Of a DNA stretch of 64,000 nt, positions 17,262-26,995 are shown piece by piece. The translations under genes were made by a program, and so were the position numbers. The stretch's first letter is position 1. Each line of letters starts with the position of its first letter. The DNA comes from Phaeobacter sp. G2 (GTDB lineage: Bacteria; Pseudomonadota; Alphaproteobacteria; Rhodobacterales; Rhodobacteraceae), in contig CP104100.1 of the NCBI GenBank assembly GCA_025163595.1, forward strand, positions 1,984,001 through 2,048,000, in the 5' to 3' direction. The notes under the pieces are model-generated. The model was not told the DNA's origin. It was given only the letters and a program-made list of their open reading frames with translations, and ran no database searches.

Positions 17262-17774
17262 ATGTTTGATCTTGGGTTGACCGAACTACTGGTTATTGGC
17301 GTCGTGGCGCTGATTGTCGTCGGGCCCAAGGACCTGCCGGAGATGTTTCGAAATGTCGGCAGGTTTGTGGGCAAGGCCAAGGGCATGGCGCGCGAGTTCA
17401 GCTCGGCGATGAACGACGCTGCTGACGAAAGCGGCGTGCGGGATGTGGCCAAGGGGCTGAAGGCTGCGACCAATCCGGTTGGTTCGGCTATGGACGGGGT
17501 GAAAGAGGCGGCGCAGGATATGGCAAGATCCATTGATCCGACCTCTTACAAACCGGAGTCAGAAACCGGGAAACTGGCTGCTGAACGGGCCAAGGACGCC
17601 AAGAAAATTCAAGCCGCAACCGCGCGTGCCGCAGCCGAGCGCAAGGCACAGGAAGCAACCGAAGCCCTGGCCCATGCCGAAGCGGCTGAAGCCGCGGTGG
17701 ACCGCGCGCCTGAACAGCCAAGCAACGCCGAGCCAGCAGTGGCACCCTCTGACGGAAGTGAGGCCAAAACATGA
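17262..17774 (+). CDS. tatB: Sec-independent translocase subunit TatB
   Basis: 170 residues. [21 protein letters not shown] is the start with Glu8 and the membrane helix, followed by [20 protein letters not shown], the amphipathic helix of TatB. The remainder is an Ala/Glu-rich, low-complexity tail. TatB with TatC binds twin-arginine signal peptides. The gene starts six bases after the tatA stop and overlaps tatC by four bases. Confidence 0.96.
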   Translation: MFDLGLTELLVIGVVALIVVGPKDLPEMFRNVGRFVGKAKGMAREFSSAMNDAADESGVRDVAKGLKAATNPVGSAMDGVKEAAQDMARSIDPTSYKPESETGKLAAERAKDAKKIQAATARAAAERKAQEATEALAHAEAAEAAVDRAPEQPSNAEPAVAPSDGSEAKT

Positions 17775-18715
17775 GCCATAGCGAAGAGGTTGAAGACTCA
17801 ACCGCCCCGCTGATCGAGCATCTGGCCGAGCTGCGGACCCGCTTGATCCGGTCGGTGCTGGCCTTTGCGGTAGGGGTCATCCTGGCCTTTGTCGTGGCCG
17901 AGCCGATCCTGCAATTCCTGGTGCAGCCGATCGAACAGACCCTGCGGGCGCTGGGTGATCCTTCGCCGACGCTGCAATATACCTCGCCGCAGGAATATCT
18001 GTTCACCCTGTTTCGGATTTCCATGGTCTTTGGCTTTGCGCTGTCCTTTCCGATGATCGGCTACCAGCTGTGGCGGTTTGTGGCGCCGGGCCTTTATAAG
18101 ACGGAAAAAGGCGCGTTTCTGCCCTTTCTGGTTGCCTCGCCTTTCATGTTCCTGTTGGGCGCGACCTTTGCCCAACTGGTGGTGACCCCCCTGGCGATGC
18201 AGTTTTTCCTCGGCTTTGCGGATGTCAGCTCGATCTTTGCCAACCTGATTTCCAAGGCGGCTGGAGATGTGGCTGTAACCCTGCCGGATGGCGTAAACGT
18301 CGATACAGCTGTCGTGCCTGCCACCACGGATGGGGTCAAAATCACCTTCTTTGGCAAGGTGAATGAGAGCCTGGATATCACCCTGAAATTCATCATGGCC
18401 TTTGGCCTGTGCTTTCAGTTGCCGGTGTTGCTGACCCTGATGGGTAAGGCTGGCCTGGTCAGTTCTGATGGGCTGGGGGCGATGCGCAAATATGCGGTTG
18501 TTGCCATTCTGGTGCTGGCCGCGCTGGTGACACCGCCGGATGTGATCACCCAGTTGATCCTCTTTGTGGTGGTCTATGGTCTCTATGAGATCTCGATCTT
18601 CCTGGTGCGCCGGGTTGAGGCCAAGCGTGAAGAGAAGCTGCGGGCAGAGGGCTATTATGATGATGAGTATGATGATCCCTTGATGGCTGAGTTCGACGAG
18701 GATGAAGACAAGTAG
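17771..18715 (+). CDS. tatC: Sec-independent translocase subunit TatC
   Basis: 314 residues, six membrane helices. It is the signal-peptide receptor of the Tat system. [12 protein letters not shown] near residues 17-28 and [17 protein letters not shown] near 98-114 are diagnostic. Between the third and fourth helices, residues about 150-196 form a periplasmic loop tens of residues longer than in the E. coli protein, rich in Asp, Val and Thr. A long acidic cytoplasmic tail ends DEDEDK. It overlaps tatB and is followed by a clear terminator. Confidence 0.96.
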   Translation: MSHSEEVEDSTAPLIEHLAELRTRLIRSVLAFAVGVILAFVVAEPILQFLVQPIEQTLRALGDPSPTLQYTSPQEYLFTLFRISMVFGFALSFPMIGYQLWRFVAPGLYKTEKGAFLPFLVASPFMFLLGATFAQLVVTPLAMQFFLGFADVSSIFANLISKAAGDVAVTLPDGVNVDTAVVPATTDGVKITFFGKVNESLDITLKFIMAFGLCFQLPVLLTLMGKAGLVSSDGLGAMRKYAVVAILVLAALVTPPDVITQLILFVVVYGLYEISIFLVRRVEAKREEKLRAEGYYDDEYDDPLMAEFDEDEDK

Positions 18716-18737
18716 GGCCGCAATGGTTTGACAGATA

Positions 18738-18775
18738 AGGGGCGCGCTGGTGAGAACTGGCGCGCCCTTTTTTGT
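18738..18775 (+). terminator. Terminator of tatABC
   Basis: GGGGCGCGC, a 12-base loop, then GCGCGCCC and a T6 tract. It lies 22 bp after the tatC stop. Confidence 0.92.
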
Positions 18776-18920
18776 GCCGGATTGGAGGCTGCAAGATTAG
18801 GCGCTGAGCTCTCGAGACAGAAGGGGTGGGTTTGCGCAATACCCGGCGCAGGCGACAGAGCCACTTGCCGCCAATGAAGGAACGTGCTTTCAAAACCGCA
18901 GCTATTGACGGAGGCAGGAC

Positions 18921-19766
18921 ATGGACGAAAAAACACTGACACGCATTGCTGATGCTCTGGAGCGGATGTCTCCGGCGCCTCTGGCAGCACCGGATTTTGG
19001 TACGGCTTCGGCCTTTGTCTGGCATGTCGCCCCCGACCGGCTGCAGCCGGTTGAGCGGGTGAACCGGGTGGATCTTGATCTGCTGGTTGGTATTGAACGC
19101 GCCCGCGATACCCTGTTGGAAAACACCCGTCGTTTTGCCCGCGGCGAGGCGGCCAATAACGCCTTGTTGTGGGGCGCGCGGGGCATGGGGAAGTCCAGCC
19201 TGGTAAAGGCCATCCACGGGGCTTTGTTGCCGGATCACGGCGATCTCAAGTTGGTGGAGTTGCAGCGTGAAGATCTGCCTTCGGTGGCGCGGCTGCTGAA
19301 CCACCTGCGCCAGGCGCCGTACCGGTTTATCCTGTTTTGTGATGACCTGTCCTTTAGCCATGATGACCAGCACTACAAAAGCCTGAAGGCCGTGCTGGAT
19401 GGGGGCATTGAGGGGCGGCCTGACAATGTGGTGTTCTTTGCCACGTCTAACCGGCGCCATTTGATGCCGCGCGACATGATCGAAAATGAGCGTTCCAGCG
19501 CCATCAATCCCTCTGAAGCGGTGGAGGAGAAGGTGTCGCTGTCTGATCGCTTTGGGCTGTGGCTGGGTTTTCATCCCTGCGATCAGGATGAATATCTTGC
19601 CATGATTTCAGGCTATTGCAGCGCCTATGGTGTGACGGTCGACGCCGAGGCCATGCGCGCCGAAGCCATTGAATGGCAGGCGACACGCGGGGCGCGCTCT
19701 GGCCGGGTGGCCTGGCAGTTTTTCACCGATTTGGCGGGACGTCACGGGGTTGCCTTGAGCGGGTAG
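18921..19766 (+). CDS. DUF815-family P-loop ATPase
   Basis: 281 residues. ALLWGARGMGKSSLVKAI is the Walker A region (about 81-98), and FILFCDDLSF the Walker B. VVFFATSNRRHLMPRDMIEN is the sensor region, typical of DUF815 AAA-like ATPases. The function is not known. It is preceded by GGAGG and has its own terminator, shared with nlpD, which converges on it. Confidence 0.88.
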   Translation: MDEKTLTRIADALERMSPAPLAAPDFGTASAFVWHVAPDRLQPVERVNRVDLDLLVGIERARDTLLENTRRFARGEAANNALLWGARGMGKSSLVKAIHGALLPDHGDLKLVELQREDLPSVARLLNHLRQAPYRFILFCDDLSFSHDDQHYKSLKAVLDGGIEGRPDNVVFFATSNRRHLMPRDMIENERSSAINPSEAVEEKVSLSDRFGLWLGFHPCDQDEYLAMISGYCSAYGVTVDAEAMRAEAIEWQATRGARSGRVAWQFFTDLAGRHGVALSG

Positions 19767-19798
19767 CGGCGGAGCAAGACCAAAAAAACCGCACAGTC

Positions 19799-19841
19799 AA
19801 AGCTCCAGCCCTGTCTAGGCACGGCTGGAGCTTTGGTTTTT
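19799..19841. terminator. Bidirectional terminator between DUF815 and nlpD genes
   Basis: A perfect 12-bp stem, AAAGCTCCAGCC with GGCTGGAGCTTT, around a 12-base loop, then GGTTTTT on the plus strand. On the minus strand a T-rich stretch follows about 15 bases further, so weaker termination of the nlpD operon there is possible. Confidence 0.9.
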
Positions 19842-19890
19842 GGCCGGCGAGCTGTTCGGGAAACCGCCCGCACTGCGGATCAGGGGGCAG

Positions 19891-21117
19891 TTAGTTTAGA
19901 TAGGGCAGCGGGTCGAGACTGTCATAGCCGTTGCGGACCTCAAAATGCAGGGTTGCGCCTTCGGTCTCTTGCAGGTTGGCTATGGTCTGGCCGCGCTTTA
20001 CCCGGTCGCCCTTGCTGACCAGAATTTTGTCGACATTGGCATAGATGGTCAGCAATTGCGGATCATGGCGGATGACAATGATCGGGATGTTTTTGGAATC
20101 TTTGGTGATGGCGGCAACGGTGCCGGATTCAGCCGCCTTTACCGGTGCGCCTGAGGCGGCGGCGATGTCGATCCCGTCGTTGCGCCCCTGGGCGTAGGTC
20201 TGCACGATTTTCCCCTGAACCGGGTAGGCCATGGCGCTTTGGCTGGCGCGGCTGGGGGCTGGTACATCAACGGTCGGCAGGTTTTGGGAGGCCACATTGG
20301 CGGGCGCCAGGTCTTCCTCGGGCAGCGGCTTGGTTGCACTTGGCGGCGTTGGCGTGGCGCTGCCCTCGCCGGGGGCGGTGGTGGCCGGGACCACCGGGGT
20401 GCGGGAACGCTGCTGGTCTTTGAGCGGGATCAGCAGGTGTTGACCTTCGCGAATGGCAAAATCGCTGCCCAAGCCGTTCCATTCTGCCAGAGATTTGACC
20501 GGGACCTGATAGAGCCGGGAGATCGTATAGGCGGTTTCACCGCGCACCACCTTGTGGCGCACGGGTTCGGGGCCTGCTTGAACGGCGGCAGGGCGCTCCG
20601 GCGCTGTGGGTTGCAGGTCGGTGGTGGTCACCGAGCCGGGATTGGGCGAGGTTGTCGGGGATGCATCAATGGCGCTGCCTGCAAGGGAGGCAATGTCGAC
20701 ACCTCCAGGCGACGTGCTGCCATCTGCGGCAGGCAGGCTGTCCGGGGCGCGCCGGGGCAGGGCGAGGATTTCGCCCTTGCGCAGGGTGTCCCCGGGTTGC
20801 ATGCCATTGAAACGGGAAATTTCCCCCACGGGCAGACCAATGCGGGTGGCCACATCCGAGACCGTGTCGCCGCGCTCTGCCACCGCAACCTGGTAGGAGG
20901 GATAGGTGATCAAGCCACGGGCATCTGCCGCCGGGCGATGGGTGGTGGCGGTCTGGGCTGCGGCGGTGGTGTTGAAGCCGCCGATCTGTCCGCGCAGATC
21001 ATAATCCAGCGGTCCATCACATCCGGCAAGAAGAGCCAGCACAGGAAGCGAGGCAAGCGCCATGCGTCGACCCGCGAATCGAAGTCTGGCGCTGCTAGAA
21101 GGGCTGCCTGTCATCAT
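19891..21117 (-). CDS. NlpD-like lipoprotein: two LysM domains and LytM/M23 domain
   Basis: 408 residues. A lipoprotein signal with lipobox LALLAGC places Cys33 as the acylated residue. LysM domains lie near 73-121 (VAERGDTVSDVATRIGLPVG) and about 187-232 (VVRGETAYTISRLYQVP); both bind peptidoglycan. The C-terminal M23 domain has GIDIAAASGAPVKAAESG and LHFEVRNG, but YAN stands where active enzymes have YAH, and GID lacks the first zinc His. This matches NlpD proteins, which activate amidases rather than cut peptidoglycan. It is the last gene of surE-pcm-nlpD. The start is preceded by GAGG. Confidence 0.92.
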   Translation of the reverse strand: MMTGSPSSSARLRFAGRRMALASLPVLALLAGCDGPLDYDLRGQIGGFNTTAAAQTATTHRPAADARGLITYPSYQVAVAERGDTVSDVATRIGLPVGEISRFNGMQPGDTLRKGEILALPRRAPDSLPAADGSTSPGGVDIASLAGSAIDASPTTSPNPGSVTTTDLQPTAPERPAAVQAGPEPVRHKVVRGETAYTISRLYQVPVKSLAEWNGLGSDFAIREGQHLLIPLKDQQRSRTPVVPATTAPGEGSATPTPPSATKPLPEEDLAPANVASQNLPTVDVPAPSRASQSAMAYPVQGKIVQTYAQGRNDGIDIAAASGAPVKAAESGTVAAITKDSKNIPIIVIRHDPQLLTIYANVDKILVSKGDRVKRGQTIANLQETEGATLHFEVRNGYDSLDPLPYLN

Positions 21118-21251
21118 GCTATCCTCATTTCGTGTCGTGTTTTTAAACGCGCCGGATCTTTGCCGGTTTTATGGCCTCTTGTGCTGCTGCGCGACTGCAG
21201 GTCAATGGTTTTCTGCAGCTCAGGGGCCAATCGGCGCCAGTTTGCCTGAAT

Positions 21252-21899
21252 TTAGGCTTCTTTGCCCAATCCTTCCAGCAGGGGAACAAACCGGACGGGT
21301 CGCAGTTCATCATAATCGAGACCGTCTTCGGATTTGCGCACCCTGATCAGGGTCTGCACCGTGTCGGACTGGCCGACGGGAACAACCATGATACCGCCGG
21401 GTTTGAGCTGCGCCAGCAAGGGGCCGGGGGGATCTTCGGCAGCGGCAGTGACAATGATCCGGTCAAAAGGCGCCTGATCGGGCAGGCCAAAACTGCCATC
21501 CCCCACCAGCGAGGTCACATTTGGCAGCTGCAGGGCATCAAAGATCATTCGGGCTTCGCGCACCAGGCGGGCATGGCGGTCGATGGTATAGACCCGCCGG
21601 GCCAGCTTGGCCAGAATGGCGGCCTGGTAGCCCGAGCCAGTGCCGACCTCCAGCACGGTGTCGCGTGGCGAAACCTGCAGGGCCTGGGTCATCAGGCCAA
21701 CCACCGAGGGTTGAGAGATGGTCTGGCCGCAGGCAATCGGCAGCGGCGTGTCCTCATAGGCGCGTTCGGAAAAAATGCCGCGGACAAAGGGACCCCGGTC
21801 AATCTGCTCCATGGCCTCCAGCACCCGGCTGTCGGTCACCCCGCGCGAGCGCAGGGCAAACAGAAACTGCATCTTTGTCTCGGGGTCGGGGCTGGTCAT
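21252..21899 (-). CDS. pcm: Protein-L-isoaspartate O-methyltransferase
   Basis: 215 residues. It methylates isoaspartyl residues in damaged proteins with SAM, a cytoplasmic repair step. [14 protein letters not shown] and [18 protein letters not shown] are the family motifs, followed by [21 protein letters not shown]. The start overlaps the surE stop by four bases. The surE-pcm-nlpD order is widely conserved in proteobacteria. Confidence 0.96.
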   Translation of the reverse strand: MTSPDPETKMQFLFALRSRGVTDSRVLEAMEQIDRGPFVRGIFSERAYEDTPLPIACGQTISQPSVVGLMTQALQVSPRDTVLEVGTGSGYQAAILAKLARRVYTIDRHARLVREARMIFDALQLPNVTSLVGDGSFGLPDQAPFDRIIVTAAAEDPPGPLLAQLKPGGIMVVPVGQSDTVQTLIRVRKSEDGLDYDELRPVRFVPLLEGLGKEA

Positions 21900-22678
21900 T
21901 CGATTCCTGTGAACGCATCTAACATATCATGGGCGGTCAGATCGGCGCGCATTGGGGTCACCGAGACATAGCCATTCAGGTTGACGCTGGCGTCGCTATC
22001 AGGCGCGGTCTGAATGTGCTGATCACCGCCACGGATCCACAGGTAGCGGCGCCCGTTTGGAGAAAGCTGCTCTTCGGCTGAAAAGTGAGTGCCACGGCGG
22101 AAACCCTGGCGCACCACCCGGGTGCCTTTGACCGCGTCGGCGGGAACGGGAGGGAAGTTGATATTGTAAAACAGACGGTAATCTTGCTGGTCCTGTGGCT
22201 CTGCTGCCAGGACCTTGCGCACAACCTCTGCCCCGTGTTGGGCTGCGGCCTCAAAGGGATCATCGAGATCTTTGTTATGAGGGCCAAAATACTGCGACAA
22301 CCCGATGGCGGGAATGCCCTGTAAGGCGGCTTCCATCGCTCCGCCCAGGGTGCCCGAGTAGAGCGCATTTTCAGCCGAGTTGTTGCCACGGTTCACGCCG
22401 GAAAGCACCAGGTCGGGGCGATTGTCCTTCATTGCCACATGGATACCGGCCAGTACGCAATCGGCAGGGGAGCCTTCGGCAGCATAGCGCTGCGGCCCCA
22501 GCTGGCTGAGCATGGAGGGGCGCGTATAGCTGATGCAATGGCCAACGCCTGATTGTTCAAAGGCAGGCGCTACGGTCCAGACTTCGCCATCAGGTCCGGC
22601 GAGATCCTGAGCGATCTGTTCAAGCACGACAAGCCCAGGTGCACTGATGCCGTCGTCATTGGTGATGAGAATGCGCAT
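21896..22678 (-). CDS. surE: 5'/3'-nucleotidase SurE
   Basis: 260 residues. Divalent-metal-dependent phosphatase acting on nucleoside 5'- and 3'-monophosphates. [16 protein letters not shown] has the metal-binding [29 protein letters not shown] and [12 protein letters not shown] complete the active site. It heads the surE-pcm-nlpD operon. The start is the first ATG of the frame and the family begins at that residue. Confidence 0.96.
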   Translation of the reverse strand: MRILITNDDGISAPGLVVLEQIAQDLAGPDGEVWTVAPAFEQSGVGHCISYTRPSMLSQLGPQRYAAEGSPADCVLAGIHVAMKDNRPDLVLSGVNRGNNSAENALYSGTLGGAMEAALQGIPAIGLSQYFGPHNKDLDDPFEAAAQHGAEVVRKVLAAEPQDQQDYRLFYNINFPPVPADAVKGTRVVRQGFRRGTHFSAEEQLSPNGRRYLWIRGGDQHIQTAPDSDASVNLNGYVSVTPMRADLTAHDMLDAFTGIE

Positions 22679-23014
22679 AAAATCCCCCGCAGCTGTTTAG
22701 ATCTGAATAGGCATTGGTACAATTGGGGGCAAGTGTTTCGGCTCGTCAGGAGACCGGAAGCTGCGGCGGATCTGGTAGCTGTGCCACAGGTTTGGCCGGG
22801 GATGGGCCAAATACAAACGTTCACCGACAAAAAAGGGGGGGGCTCCCGCGCAGATCGGGGCTTTTGCAAAGCCCCTCTTCCCTTGGGCCCGGCAGGCTGC
22901 GCCTGCGGTTGAAAACTGGCGCTGGCCTAGTGGGGGGCGGTAATGTTGGGCAATACCCCGCGCCGCCAAAGGGTTGGGCGCTGCGCTGGGGCGTTGCGTT
23001 TGTGTTGCGCTGGC
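22679..23014. other. Intergenic region between surE and an SDR gene; no gene seen
   Basis: Contains the surE promoter region and the 3' end of the SDR transcript. A perfect hairpin GGGGCTTT / AAAGCCCC with a TGC loop lies at 22857-22875, about 140 bp after the SDR stop. It has no T-tract, so it is not called as a terminator. Short reading frames here have no recognisable sequence. Confidence 0.6.
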
Positions 23015-23659
23015 CTAGCTCTGAATATCCGTGAGCAGGCGTGCGGCTTCGGCGTGGATGTCGGCCAGCGGTGCGCGGTCCTCACCAGGGAAGAAGCGGG
23101 CGCGCAGGGCGGTGGGCATTGGCTGCGGCTGCAGTATCTTCACCACCGGTCCGGTTTTGACTGTTTCAGCCTGCCAGCTGCGTGCCAGCGCCATTTGCGC
23201 TGCCTTGCTGGCGCCGTAGGTGCCAAAGAACTTTTCGCCCGCACGGGGGTCATCAAAAAACACCGCCTGACCGCTGCGTCCCAACAGGGGGGCCACATAG
23301 GGAATAAGGATCGAAGGCGCTGTGGCATTGACCGCGATGGATTTTGCCCAGTCCTTTTCTCCCACGGAAGGCGCCGGGCTGAGCGGAGCGGCATGGATCG
23401 CCGTGTGCAGCCAAAGATCCAGCTGTCCCCAGCGATCATGGATCCCACGGCACAGGGTTGCCATGGCTGCGGGCTGGGTAACATCCATCGGCGCCAATGT
23501 GGCTGACCCACCCAGCGCCTTGATGCGATCATCAAGCTCCTCAAGCGCACCGGTGGTACGCGCAACAGCGACGATATGATGCGTTGGCGCCAAGGCTTCG
23601 GCCAGGGCTGCCCCCAGGCCGCGAGATGCGCCGGTGATAAGAGCGATTTTCTGTGTCAT
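23015..23659 (-). CDS. SDR-family oxidoreductase
   Basis: 214 residues. MTQKIALITGASRGLGAALA carries the TGxxxGxG NAD(P)-binding motif. APMDVTQPAAMATLCRGI follows, and YGASK supplies the YxxxK catalytic pair, so it looks enzymatically competent. The usual NNAG is replaced by LHTAIHAAPLS. Substrate unknown. The start at 23659 is used because the family alignment begins there; the frame continues upstream to 23695 with no match. Confidence 0.88.
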   Translation of the reverse strand: MTQKIALITGASRGLGAALAEALAPTHHIVAVARTTGALEELDDRIKALGGSATLAPMDVTQPAAMATLCRGIHDRWGQLDLWLHTAIHAAPLSPAPSVGEKDWAKSIAVNATAPSILIPYVAPLLGRSGQAVFFDDPRAGEKFFGTYGASKAAQMALARSWQAETVKTGPVVKILQPQPMPTALRARFFPGEDRAPLADIHAEAARLLTDIQS

Positions 23660-23771
23660 GGGCCGTCTTTTGATCCGCTTGAGGCAGGGGGTCAAGTCTC
23701 CATCTTGGAGGAGCCGCCTGGATTATGGATGCGTCGCATGGGAAGGGAGCTGACCGCCCCGGACCAAGTGC

Positions 23772-24038
23772 TCAACCGCCGGGCATTTCGATCCGGCTAC
23801 TGCGGCCAGATTTTTCCAGGACAATGCCGCCCGGATCAATCCCCAGCACGCGGCCCTGGACCAGCCGGCTGCCGGTTTTGATGGTCTTTACCCGACCGCT
23901 GGGCAGGCGCACCATGGCCTGGAGATCATTTTCGACGCCAAATAGACCAAGCAGGCTGAGGCCTCTGGATGCAATCATATTGGTCTGGGTGGCTTCTTTG
24001 GCAACGCGTGAAGGCGTTTCTGGGCTGGTTTGTGTCAT
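23772..24038 (-). CDS. Small PilP-like domain protein
   Basis: 88 residues, SRVAKEATQTN, then LSLLGLFGVENDLQAMVRLPSGRVKTIKTGSR and VLGIDPGGIVLEKSGRSSRIEMPGG. The pattern (GxxxxxxALVRLxSG, then G..GRVxxI) resembles the beta domain of PilP-type proteins. In related bacteria such a domain is often the C-terminus of a longer protein (recalled); here it stands alone, because an in-frame stop lies two codons before the ATG. It could be a genuine short protein or the end of a broken one. No pilus gene is in the window. Confidence 0.6.
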   Translation of the reverse strand: MTQTSPETPSRVAKEATQTNMIASRGLSLLGLFGVENDLQAMVRLPSGRVKTIKTGSRLVQGRVLGIDPGGIVLEKSGRSSRIEMPGG

Positions 24039-24369
24039 GTCTTACTTTTTATGGCGCAGCTGCGGGGGGCAGCGACGAGAACAGGAGGGAGGCCGACAAG
24101 CCTGAGGGCCGGGCACTGGCGACGAGGGGGGAGAACCACGCCGTGAAAGGGATCTAAGCGCAGATATGGGCTGCCGCCGCTGGGGGCGAGGGGCAAATTT
24201 GAGTGGGCCGATCCTGCGGAGCGGACTATCGGCAAAGCCATGCTAAGGGGGTGGAAAACGGGCGGGCTTTTGCCGACAGGCCTGCAGGGGCAGGGCTGGT
24301 CTGGATAACAGGCCTCAGACCTCTTGAAAGCGCTTGGTGTAACCCAGGTCAGGGCTGGCCGGATGTCGG
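24039..24369. other. Intergenic region, no gene seen
   Basis: The 331 bp between the DUF2199 gene and the PilP-like gene. It has GC-rich tracts and a GCCGAT / ATCGGC inverted repeat at about 24209-24235. If the PilP-like protein was once longer, its missing 5' part would lie here, but no convincing frame was found. Confidence 0.5.
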
Positions 24370-24933
24370 TCAGGAATCATAGACCAGAGAGGCCAGATCA
24401 TGGCCATAGGTATGGAGCAGCTCAAACAACTCTTCCAGCTGCGCGCCCTGGTTTTGCAGGGGAGCGAGCGGGTTATTGGGCTCTGACACCTGTAGTTCAG
24501 GATATTGGCCCTCGGGGCGCATATGCAGCATGCAGGCAACGGGGGTGCCGTTGTCGGGCGGGATAGCATTGGCCAGCCAGGCCGGCCGACTGCCAAGGCT
24601 TTCGGTCTCCTGCATGTCCAACAGGTCGAGGTAGGCGTCAAAATCTTCAACCCCGAGATTGGCCCAAGTGCCCAAAATGAACTCCTGCCCATCGCTGTCG
24701 GCCAGAGGGATCGCCAGAACCGCCCGGACAAATCGCAGATCCCCAATGCGGCAAAAGTCATCGGTGAGCACATCACCGGTCTGCGCCAGTACCGCCGAAT
24801 TGTCCTGTACCACCAGGTCTTCGGGACACTGGTCTGGGCGGTCGCAGCTGAGGCTGAGCAATTGCGCAAAGGTCGCGCCGCAGCAGCGACACTGGCGCGA
24901 GGAAGTCAGCATTCTGGCAAGATGTGCGTCCAA
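24370..24933 (-). CDS. DUF2199-domain protein
   Basis: 187 residues with CRCCG near residues 15-19, then LSLSCDRPDQCPEDLVVQDN and DDFCRIGDLRFVRAVLAIPL and FILGTWANLGVEDFDAYLDL, the pattern I know as DUF2199, a protein family of unknown role with a Cys-rich start. Whether the Cys residues bind a metal cannot be told. A second in-frame ATG (MLTSSRQ) is a possible start. Antisense and other-frame ORFs here are shadows. Confidence 0.78.
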   Translation of the reverse strand: MDAHLARMLTSSRQCRCCGATFAQLLSLSCDRPDQCPEDLVVQDNSAVLAQTGDVLTDDFCRIGDLRFVRAVLAIPLADSDGQEFILGTWANLGVEDFDAYLDLLDMQETESLGSRPAWLANAIPPDNGTPVACMLHMRPEGQYPELQVSEPNNPLAPLQNQGAQLEELFELLHTYGHDLASLVYDS

Positions 24934-24980
24934 GTGGCGGGTCTTTCGTAGAGCTCGAACAGAGCAGGTAGCAAAACACA

Positions 24981-25015
24981 GGAGAGGCGCCGATCTGTGT
25001 GATCAGCGCCTCTCC
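24981..25015 (-). terminator. Probable terminator of purF
   Basis: A perfect 10-bp stem GGAGAGGCGC / GCGCCTCTCC around a 15-base loop, followed on the minus strand by CTGTGTTTTG. It lies about 120 bp after the purF stop. Confidence 0.65.
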
Positions 25016-25136
25016 CTATGACGTTGGGGCTCTCATATCCTGCTTAGCCGGCAAGTTCAAACCCCTCGTGTGATGGCACAGCTTCCGGGCGTCACCACAG
25101 AGGCGAGGCCCGGCACCTGCAGGGGGATCTTTTGGT

Positions 25137-26657
25137 TCAGGTTGCCAATTTCATGCTGTTCCAGGATTCTCCGGGGGCTGGCATGTCTTGGATCTTTTTG
25201 CTCACCCGGCCGCTGCTTTCGAGCGAATCCAGGTAGTCGTTTGAGACACTGCCGGTGACATATTTTCCGTCAAAACAAGAGCAATCAAAGGTGTCGATGT
25301 CCTTGTTGCCCTCTTTGGCTGCCCAAACCAGATCTTCAAGCCGCTGATAAATAAGCGCATCGGCGCCCAGCTCTTCGCGAATTTCTTCGGTGCTGCGCCC
25401 GTCTGCGATCAGCTCATGCTTGGTAGGCATGTCGATGCCATAGACATTGGGGTATTTCACCGGTGGCGAGGCAGAGGCGATATAGACCTTCTTGGCGCCG
25501 GCATCGCGGCACATCTGGACGATCTTCTGGATGGTGTTGCCGCGCACGATGGAATCATCAATGAGCATGATATTCAGCCCCTTCATCTCCAGCGGAATTG
25601 CATTCAACTTGCGGCGGACCGATTTTTGCCGCTCGGCCTGACCGGGCATGATGAATGTCCGCCCGATGTAGCGATTCTTTACCAGACCTTCGCGGTAACG
25701 AATGCCCATGGAGTTGGCCACTTCCAGTGCCACGGGCCGGGCGGAATCCGGCACCGGGATAATGCAGTCGATTTCCAGGTCGGCCTCGATGATCTGTTTT
25801 GCCAGCGTCTGCCCCATGCGCAGCTGGGTTTTATAGACCGAAATACCATCCAGCATCGAATCGGGTCGCGCCAGATAGACATATTCAAAGATACAGGGGG
25901 TCAGGGTGCCTTCGACCGCCTGGAAGCTGTGCATATTGCCGTCCAGATCAATGAGAATCGCCTCGCCGGGCGCCACATCGCGCAGTTTTTCGAAGCCGTT
26001 GATGCCAAAAGCCACGTCCTCAGAGGCAAAGGCGTAGTCATCGCCGTCGCCTTCGGCCGCACGGCGGGCAATGGACAGGGGGCGAATACCATGGGGGTCG
26101 CGGAAGGCCAGCATGCCGACACCTGCGACCATGCAGATCACCGAATAGGCGCCCTGAATGCGCTCCATGGTCATTTTCACCCCGGCAAAAAGATTGCGGA
26201 TCGGGTCGACCGTGCCATTGACCTTGATGCTGTCAGAGATCTTGTCAGCCAGCACATTGAGCAGGATTTCGGAATCCGAGGTGGTGCGCAGATGGCGGCT
26301 GTATTTGGCTGTTACCTTGTCACGCTGCTCTGCTGTATTTGTAATATTTCCGTTGTGAACCAGATAGATACCATAGGGCGCATTGACGAAAAAGGGCTGC
26401 GCCTCAGAGGCGCTGAGTGACCCCGCCGTGGGGTATCTTACATGTCCGATGCCCACCTTGCCGCGCAGGGTCTCTGCATCGGAGGCATTGAATACATCTT
26501 TGACCAGACCGTTGGCTTTGCTCTCGCGAAAGAACTCGCCCGTGTAGGTCACAATGCCCGATGCATCCTGGCCGCGGTGTTGCAGCATGAGCAACCCATC
26601 ATAAAGTTCCGCAAAAACCTCGTGCTGTCGGCTTGCGATCCCCAAAATCCCGCACAT
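25137..26657 (-). CDS. purF: Amidophosphoribosyltransferase
   Basis: 506 residues. First committed step of purine synthesis: PRPP plus glutamine to phosphoribosylamine. MCGILGI places the nucleophilic Cys at residue 2 with no propeptide. LQHRGQDASGIV, HNGNI and SDSEILLNVLADKI belong to the glutaminase half; PVPDSARPVALEVANSMGI and MLIDDSIVRGNT are the PRPP-binding half. FDCSCFDGKYVTGSVS near the C-terminus is usual. In many relatives it follows cvpA directly; here a Hint gene separates them. Confidence 0.97.
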   Translation of the reverse strand: MCGILGIASRQHEVFAELYDGLLMLQHRGQDASGIVTYTGEFFRESKANGLVKDVFNASDAETLRGKVGIGHVRYPTAGSLSASEAQPFFVNAPYGIYLVHNGNITNTAEQRDKVTAKYSRHLRTTSDSEILLNVLADKISDSIKVNGTVDPIRNLFAGVKMTMERIQGAYSVICMVAGVGMLAFRDPHGIRPLSIARRAAEGDGDDYAFASEDVAFGINGFEKLRDVAPGEAILIDLDGNMHSFQAVEGTLTPCIFEYVYLARPDSMLDGISVYKTQLRMGQTLAKQIIEADLEIDCIIPVPDSARPVALEVANSMGIRYREGLVKNRYIGRTFIMPGQAERQKSVRRKLNAIPLEMKGLNIMLIDDSIVRGNTIQKIVQMCRDAGAKKVYIASASPPVKYPNVYGIDMPTKHELIADGRSTEEIREELGADALIYQRLEDLVWAAKEGNKDIDTFDCSCFDGKYVTGSVSNDYLDSLESSGRVSKKIQDMPAPGESWNSMKLAT

Positions 26658-26995
26658 TGAATGACTCCAATTTCGCTGTAGCGTTGCTGTCGGTTGCTGC
26701 AGACCAGGCCCCAGCCTGGATACTGCTGCAGGCTTCCTAGCTTGGATAGGCCGTAGAATACAGAAGAAAGCATGGATTTTTCTGCGTCATTTTCTTGGTG
26801 TTCGGAACAGTTTTGTCAGCAATGAGGGAGTTTTTATGCCACATCACAACCGTGGGGAGTTGCTGCGGACCGGCTGCGGCCAAGAACGGGCAAGGCTCGT
26901 GCCCAGCAGCAGCGCCACTGCAGACAAGAAAATGGGCGACCCTTTTGTGACAAGGCCGCCCTAAGTGGGGAGGAAAGCTTTGGGAAAGGGTCTGC
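26658..26995. other. Intergenic region upstream of purF
   Basis: 338 bp holding the purF promoter region and the 3' end of the Hint gene. A possible 42-codon plus-strand frame at 26836-26964 has GAGGGAG five bases before its ATG, but its sequence is Arg-rich and low in complexity, and it runs into the Hint terminator. I do not accept it as a gene. Confidence 0.5.
26924..26961 (-). terminator. Terminator of the Hint-domain gene at 26996
   Basis: On the minus strand GGGCG, a C bulge and CCTT pair with AAGG and CGCCC, followed by ATTTTCTTG. It starts about 35 bp after the Hint stop. Confidence 0.78.

Noticed and set aside
18546..19574. Minus-strand reading frame of 342 codons
   Set aside because: Runs across the tatC end, a terminator and the DUF815 ATPase, so it cannot be a gene.
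22857..22875. GGGGCTTT / AAAGCCCC hairpin
   Set aside because: Lacks a T-tract and is 140 bp from the nearest gene end; noted but not called as a terminator.
26836..26964. Possible 42-aa plus-strand gene with GAGGGAG
   Set aside because: Good ribosome-binding site but Arg/Ser-rich sequence without conservation that I can recognise, and it overlaps the Hint gene terminator.
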